Origin: Candidatus Bipolaricaulota bacterium
GTDB taxonomy: Bacteria > Bipolaricaulota > Bipolaricaulia > UBA7950 > UBA9294
DNA: 33,379 nucleotides
Assembly (NCBI GenBank): GCA_003979035.1
Contig: RXOA01000009.1
Coordinates: forward strand, 1 to 33,379
Direction: 5' to 3'
The position numbers and the translations under genes were made by a program. The notes below the pieces were generated by a model, which ran no database searches, was not told the DNA's origin, and saw only the letters and a program-made list of their open reading frames with translations. Shown piece by piece: positions 30,224 to 33,379 of the stretch. Within the stretch, counting starts at the first letter, position 1; each line of letters begins with the position of its first letter.

Positions 30224-31159
30224 ATGCCGCCTGTTGGCGGGCAAGCGGTCCTTGAAGGGGTTATGATGCAGAACGGCGATCGCATTGCGGTCGCCGTTCG
30301 TCGTCAGGACGATCAGAAGATTGTCGTTCGCGATCTTCCGATCAAGCAGGTCTTGCCGCGCCTCTCTAAGATTCCGGTGATCCGAGGTGTGTTTCGCTTT
30401 GTCAGCATGTTGGTGCTGGGGATCCGGGCGTTGAATCTGTCGGCATCTCTCGCCTTTCCGGATGACGAGCAGCTTGGCAAGGGCGGCACGGCAATCACGA
30501 TGATCGTCGCCGTTGCGATCGCGGTTGGCGTCTTCGTCGTGCTTCCACTGTTTGTCGTCAACAGCTTCGAATCGTTGCGAGCCGGGAATTCGGTTGTGTT
30601 CAACCTGATCGAAGGCGTGTTCCGGCTGGCGCTGTTTCTTGCCTACGTGTTCGCGATTTCCCGGATGAAGGAGATCAAGCGCGTGTTCCAGTACCACGGG
30701 GCGGAACATAAGACGGTCCATGCCTATGAAGCGGGGCTGGATCTCACCGTGGACAACGCACGAACGTACACGACACTGCATCCTCGATGCGGAACGGCGT
30801 TTCTGATGATCGTTCTTGTCATCGCCATCCTCGTCTTCTCCCTTGCCGGAAACCCGACGTTGTGGCTGAAGCTTCTATCGCGGATTCTCCTTCTGCCGGT
30901 GGTCGCTGGCGTTTCGTACGAAGTGCTCCAATACACAGGACGCCATGCGGATCGCCGCTTGGTCCGCGCATTCAGCGCCCCGGGGCTGTGGCTTCAGCGG
31001 CTGACGACGGCCGAGCCGACCGATGACATGCTTGAAGTGGCGATCGCGTCGCTGAAGCACGTTACCGAGACCGTGACGGAACGCGACAAGGCCGTTGCTG
31101 ACACCGCGGCCGGAGCTGATGATCTCGCCTCCGATCGCAATCCTGCCTGCGCAACCTGA
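30224..31159 (+). CDS. DUF1385 (YqhQ-like) membrane protein
   Basis: A 311-residue protein of the DUF1385 family, function not established. Diagnostic motifs: VGGQAVLEGVMMQ at the N-terminus, KIPVIRGVFRFVSML, the His/Glu-rich YHGAEHKTVHAYE (about residues 162-174) and HPRCGTAFLM (about 189-198). Membrane helices lie near 90-115, 127-148, 195-215 and 220-240. The conserved histidine and cysteine positions suggest a metal site. The start is ATG 30224, three bases after the rpmE stop, with GGAGGGG inside the end of rpmE. Location directly after rpmE occurs in other bacteria, often near prfA. The C-terminal 40 residues are polar and not conserved. Confidence 0.9.
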   Translation: MPPVGGQAVLEGVMMQNGDRIAVAVRRQDDQKIVVRDLPIKQVLPRLSKIPVIRGVFRFVSMLVLGIRALNLSASLAFPDDEQLGKGGTAITMIVAVAIAVGVFVVLPLFVVNSFESLRAGNSVVFNLIEGVFRLALFLAYVFAISRMKEIKRVFQYHGAEHKTVHAYEAGLDLTVDNARTYTTLHPRCGTAFLMIVLVIAILVFSLAGNPTLWLKLLSRILLLPVVAGVSYEVLQYTGRHADRRLVRAFSAPGLWLQRLTTAEPTDDMLEVAIASLKHVTETVTERDKAVADTAAGADDLASDRNPACAT

Positions 31160-31356
31160 GCCGGCGGTCAACCGTTGCCTGCCATCACCCTGGACCCGAA
31201 TCCGAACGGACTCTTGCCGGTAGTCCAGCGCTCTTCGACGCTTGTAGGGACCGATTCTCAAGGGAATCGCGGAGTACGGTGATGGCGGGATTTCTCCCCG
31301 TGGCGGGCGGACGCGAGCAACCGCCCATTGAAGGGCCTATCGGGTCGGGATGTGCC

Positions 31357-32418
31357 TCACCCTACACCACTGGATCGGAACGCGGGATCAACATCCAGGC
31401 CGAGATTCGGCTCCGGGGCGAGCGACAGGTTGTGGGATTGTCCCATCTCGTAGTGACGGAACGCAGCCGCGGCGGCGATCATCGCCGCGTTGTCCGTGCA
31501 GAGTGCGAGTGGGGGAACCCAGACGCGAATGCCGCGGCGTGAAGACGCTTCCTCCAAGTGGGTTCGCAGCGTCGCGCTGGCCGCCACACCGCCAACCACG
31601 ACAAGATTCTTGAGATGATGCCGGTGGGTGGCTTCGACGGACTTCGTGGCAAGCACATCCACAACGCTTGCCACGAACGATGCCGCAACATCGTTTGGAT
31701 CGGCGTGAGGTTGCTTTCGCAGGTAGGTCATGACCGATGTCTTCAATCCGGAGAAGCTGAAATCGAACCCGACGTGGGCCATCGGACGCGGGAAGACGAT
31801 CGCGGTGGGATTGCCGATTTGCGCTCGCCTGTCAAGTTCCGCGCCCGCCGGGTATGGAATGCCGAGCTTCTTCCCGACCTTGTCCAAGGCTTCGCCGGCG
31901 GCATCGTCGACGGTTGTTCCGACGGTCGTGTAGCGTCCGTACGCATCGACCCGGATGAGGAGTGTATGGCCGCCGGACACAATCAGTCCCATGAACGGCG
32001 GCGACACATCGGGATAGGCAAGCCGGTGGGCGAAGAGGTGTCCTTCAAGGTGGTTGATTCCAATGAACGCGGCATCCGCTCCGTAGGCGAACCCCTTGGC
32101 GTAGGACAGGCCGACCAACAGCGGACCGACAAGGCCCGGGCCGTAGGTGGAAGCGACCAGGCCGATATCCTCGCTGGAAATTCCCGTCGTGCTGAGCGCA
32201 TCGCGGACAAGAAGCGGAAGCTTCCGCAGATGGTTGCGGGACGCGACCTCGGGAATGACGCCGCCGAACTTGGCGTGGATCTCCGCCTGGGAGTAAACGA
32301 GGTTCGCGACCAGCTCCGGCGGCGACGAGCCGCGGACGATCGCCACAGCTGTCTCATCGCACGAGGTTTCGATGGCCAACGTCAGCGCGGAATGGGGGCT
32401 TGGCATGGGCATTGTCAT
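31357..32418 (-). CDS. tsaD: tRNA N6-adenosine threonylcarbamoyltransferase
   Basis: A 353-residue enzyme that transfers the threonylcarbamoyl group to A37 of ANN-decoding tRNAs, working with TsaB and TsaE. ASKHA-fold motifs: LAIETSCDETAVAIV (14-28), IPEVASRNHL, STYGPGLVGPLLVGLSYAKG, the metal-binding INHLEGHLFA (His123, His127), VSGGHTLLI, VGGVAASATLRTHL and CTDNAAMIAAAA. Length is slightly above the usual 335-345 because of the N-terminus. ATG 32418 overlaps the hpt stop (ATGA); Met3 or Met5 are alternatives. It is convergent with the DUF1385 gene; only a weak 6-bp hairpin (31252-31269) lies between them. Confidence 0.96.
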   Translation of the reverse strand: MTMPMPSPHSALTLAIETSCDETAVAIVRGSSPPELVANLVYSQAEIHAKFGGVIPEVASRNHLRKLPLLVRDALSTTGISSEDIGLVASTYGPGLVGPLLVGLSYAKGFAYGADAAFIGINHLEGHLFAHRLAYPDVSPPFMGLIVSGGHTLLIRVDAYGRYTTVGTTVDDAAGEALDKVGKKLGIPYPAGAELDRRAQIGNPTAIVFPRPMAHVGFDFSFSGLKTSVMTYLRKQPHADPNDVAASFVASVVDVLATKSVEATHRHHLKNLVVVGGVAASATLRTHLEEASSRRGIRVWVPPLALCTDNAAMIAAAAAFRHYEMGQSHNLSLAPEPNLGLDVDPAFRSSGVG

Positions 32419-32993
32419 TGGACTGCGGTGGGATCGAGGACACCGATATACGGGAGATTCCGATAAAGCTCAGCGTAGTCCATGCCGTAGCCGATGACGA
32501 ATTCATCCGATTCCAACGTGAAGCCGGCGTAGTCGACGTTGACCGACACGGCGCGGCGCGCGGGCTTGTCGATCAGCGCGCACACGCGAATTGACGCCGG
32601 TTGCCGCGCGGAAAAGACACGCAGCAGATAGTCGAGCGTGTGCCCTGTGTCGACGATGTCTTCGACAATGATGACATCGCGGCCGCGGATCGGCAGATCA
32701 AGATCCTTGACGAATCGGACCGCTCCCGGCGAGGTTCCGTTGCCGTAGGAAGACACGCAGATGAAATCGTATTGGATCTGGATCGGGATCTGGCGGGCAA
32801 GATCGGCAAGGAGCATGAACGCGCCGCGCAGCACGCAGATCAGGATGATCGGCCGTTTGTGCTCGTCACGGCCGACGTTGCCGGAACCGTAGTCTTTGGC
32901 AATCGTTCTCCCGAGTTCTTCGACTCGTGCATGGATTGCATCCTGCGAGAACAGCACGCGGGAAACACAATCCCTTGGGGCAACGTTGGACAC
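32415..32993 (-). CDS. hpt: Hypoxanthine(-guanine) phosphoribosyltransferase
   Basis: A 192-residue purine salvage enzyme that joins hypoxanthine or guanine to PRPP. Motifs: LVFSQDAIHARV-like N-terminus (RVLFSQDAIHARVEELG), ILICVLRGAFMLLADLAR, ICVSSYGNGTSPGAVRFVKD and the PRPP loop VIIVEDIVDTGHTLDYLL. Also visible are ALIDKPARR, YAGFTLESDEFVIGYGMDY and YRNLPYIGVL at the end. The start is GTG 32993, eight bases after AAGGAG. Its stop overlaps tsaD by four bases, so the two are coupled. The FBP aldolase/phosphatase gene ends 32 bases upstream, suggesting a three-gene minus-strand unit. Confidence 0.95.
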   Translation of the reverse strand: MSNVAPRDCVSRVLFSQDAIHARVEELGRTIAKDYGSGNVGRDEHKRPIILICVLRGAFMLLADLARQIPIQIQYDFICVSSYGNGTSPGAVRFVKDLDLPIRGRDVIIVEDIVDTGHTLDYLLRVFSARQPASIRVCALIDKPARRAVSVNVDYAGFTLESDEFVIGYGMDYAELYRNLPYIGVLDPTAVQ

Positions 32994-33025
32994 GATGGGA
33001 GCTCCTTGGCATAACGCGCGATGCT

Positions 33026-33379
33026 CTACGTGGAAACGGCAAAGCGTGTTTCGAGTGCTTCCATTCTATGCTTGATCCCGCCGTATTCAAGGTCGGGGTA
33101 GGGAAGCATCGCCGGCCCGGAGAATCCCTGCGCCCTCATCTCGGATGCTTTTCGTGACACGCGCTGTCGAATCCAGTCCCAATAGGGATGGTCGAACAGG
33201 TCCACGGGTTCGGAGAGGCAGCCGTTCCGAACGCTGAACGCAAGGCAGGAGACTCCCGGAGGGCCGTCGAAATACGACATGATCGTTTCCGCCCGCACCG
33301 GCATTAGCGGACCCGTGTGGCTGCCACGCATGAAGCCGGCCACGTGGTGGCCGATCCCGAACGGGGCAAGCACCTCACC
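33026..33379 (-). CDS. Fructose-1,6-bisphosphate aldolase/phosphatase, C-terminal part (5' end outside window)
   Basis: The last 117 residues of the bifunctional archaeal-type (class V) enzyme that condenses triose phosphates and dephosphorylates the product in gluconeogenesis. Diagnostic sequences: APFGIGHHVAGFMRGSHTGP, MPVRAETIMSYFDGPPGVSC, CLAFSVRNGCLSEPVDLF, DHPYWDWIR and QGFSGPAMLPYPDLEYGG. The frame is open to the window edge (GEVLAPFG before the first usable start), so the rest lies beyond. The enzyme occurs in archaea and several deep-branching, mostly thermophilic or anaerobic bacterial groups. It is followed by hpt on the same strand. Confidence 0.93.
   Translation of the reverse strand, partial: GEVLAPFGIGHHVAGFMRGSHTGPLMPVRAETIMSYFDGPPGVSCLAFSVRNGCLSEPVDLFDHPYWDWIRQRVSRKASEMRAQGFSGPAMLPYPDLEYGGIKHRMEALETRFAVST

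Overview
The window is about 33.4 kb of moderately GC-rich bacterial chromosome: ordinary housekeeping and metabolic genes on both strands plus one small integrated element. I cannot name the organism. rpsI is paired with rpmE and a DUF1385 gene instead of rplM, and the right edge carries an archaeal-type fructose-1,6-bisphosphate aldolase/phosphatase. Both argue against a proteobacterium and fit an uncultivated, deep-branching or thermophile-related phylum (Bipolaricaulota/Acetothermia-like would fit, but this is a guess). Ribosome binding sites are mostly clear GGAGG types, and GTG starts are common.

Layout. 1-0.9 kb: 3' end of pepT and a small PQ-loop-like membrane protein. 1.4-3.5 kb: an S9 prolyl-oligopeptidase-type peptidase, ending at a hairpin shared with a convergent ZIP-like transporter. 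4.6-5.5 kb: a divergent CofE-like ligase. 6.2-7.2 kb: an MscS channel, preceded by 0.7 kb of structured non-coding DNA. 7.7-9.6 kb (minus): a flavodoxin and an unknown secreted, C-terminally anchored protein.

9.98-13.95 kb is a roughly 4-kb integrated element bounded by 54-bp direct repeats (51/54 identical). It carries a proteasome-like Ntn-hydrolase, a PKD lipoprotein, a ribbon-helix-helix-like small protein, a secreted protein, a fragment of a DUF11/DUF7507-type repeat protein and a decayed large serine recombinase. The right repeat is the 3' end of tRNA-His(GTG) plus its terminator. The same bases also encode the recombinase C-terminus.

13.9-17.4 kb (minus) is a histidine-themed unit, hisS-hutH-tRNA-His, with a good promoter ahead of hisS. 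The HisRS is of the divergent alphaproteobacterial type. The tRNA-His lacks the universal G-1:C73 pair and has U72 and U20a, features reported for the Caulobacter orthogonal HisRS/tRNA-His pair. I regard this as the most interesting observation in the window.

17.8-21.6 kb (plus): M29 aminopeptidase, PPP-type phosphatase, SPL-like radical SAM protein and deoxynucleoside kinase. 21.7-23.7 kb (minus): an MtfA-type M90 peptidase and a C45 acyltransferase-like Ntn-hydrolase with a one-base frameshift. 23.8-24.6 kb: a TetR regulator behind two palindromic operators. 25.1-27.6 kb: a PrsW-like membrane protease convergent with an acyl-CoA synthetase. 27.7-29.2 kb: small and secreted proteins and an FMN split-barrel protein. 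29.5-31.2 kb: rpsI-rpmE-DUF1385. 31.4-33.4 kb (minus): FBP aldolase/phosphatase, hpt and tsaD.
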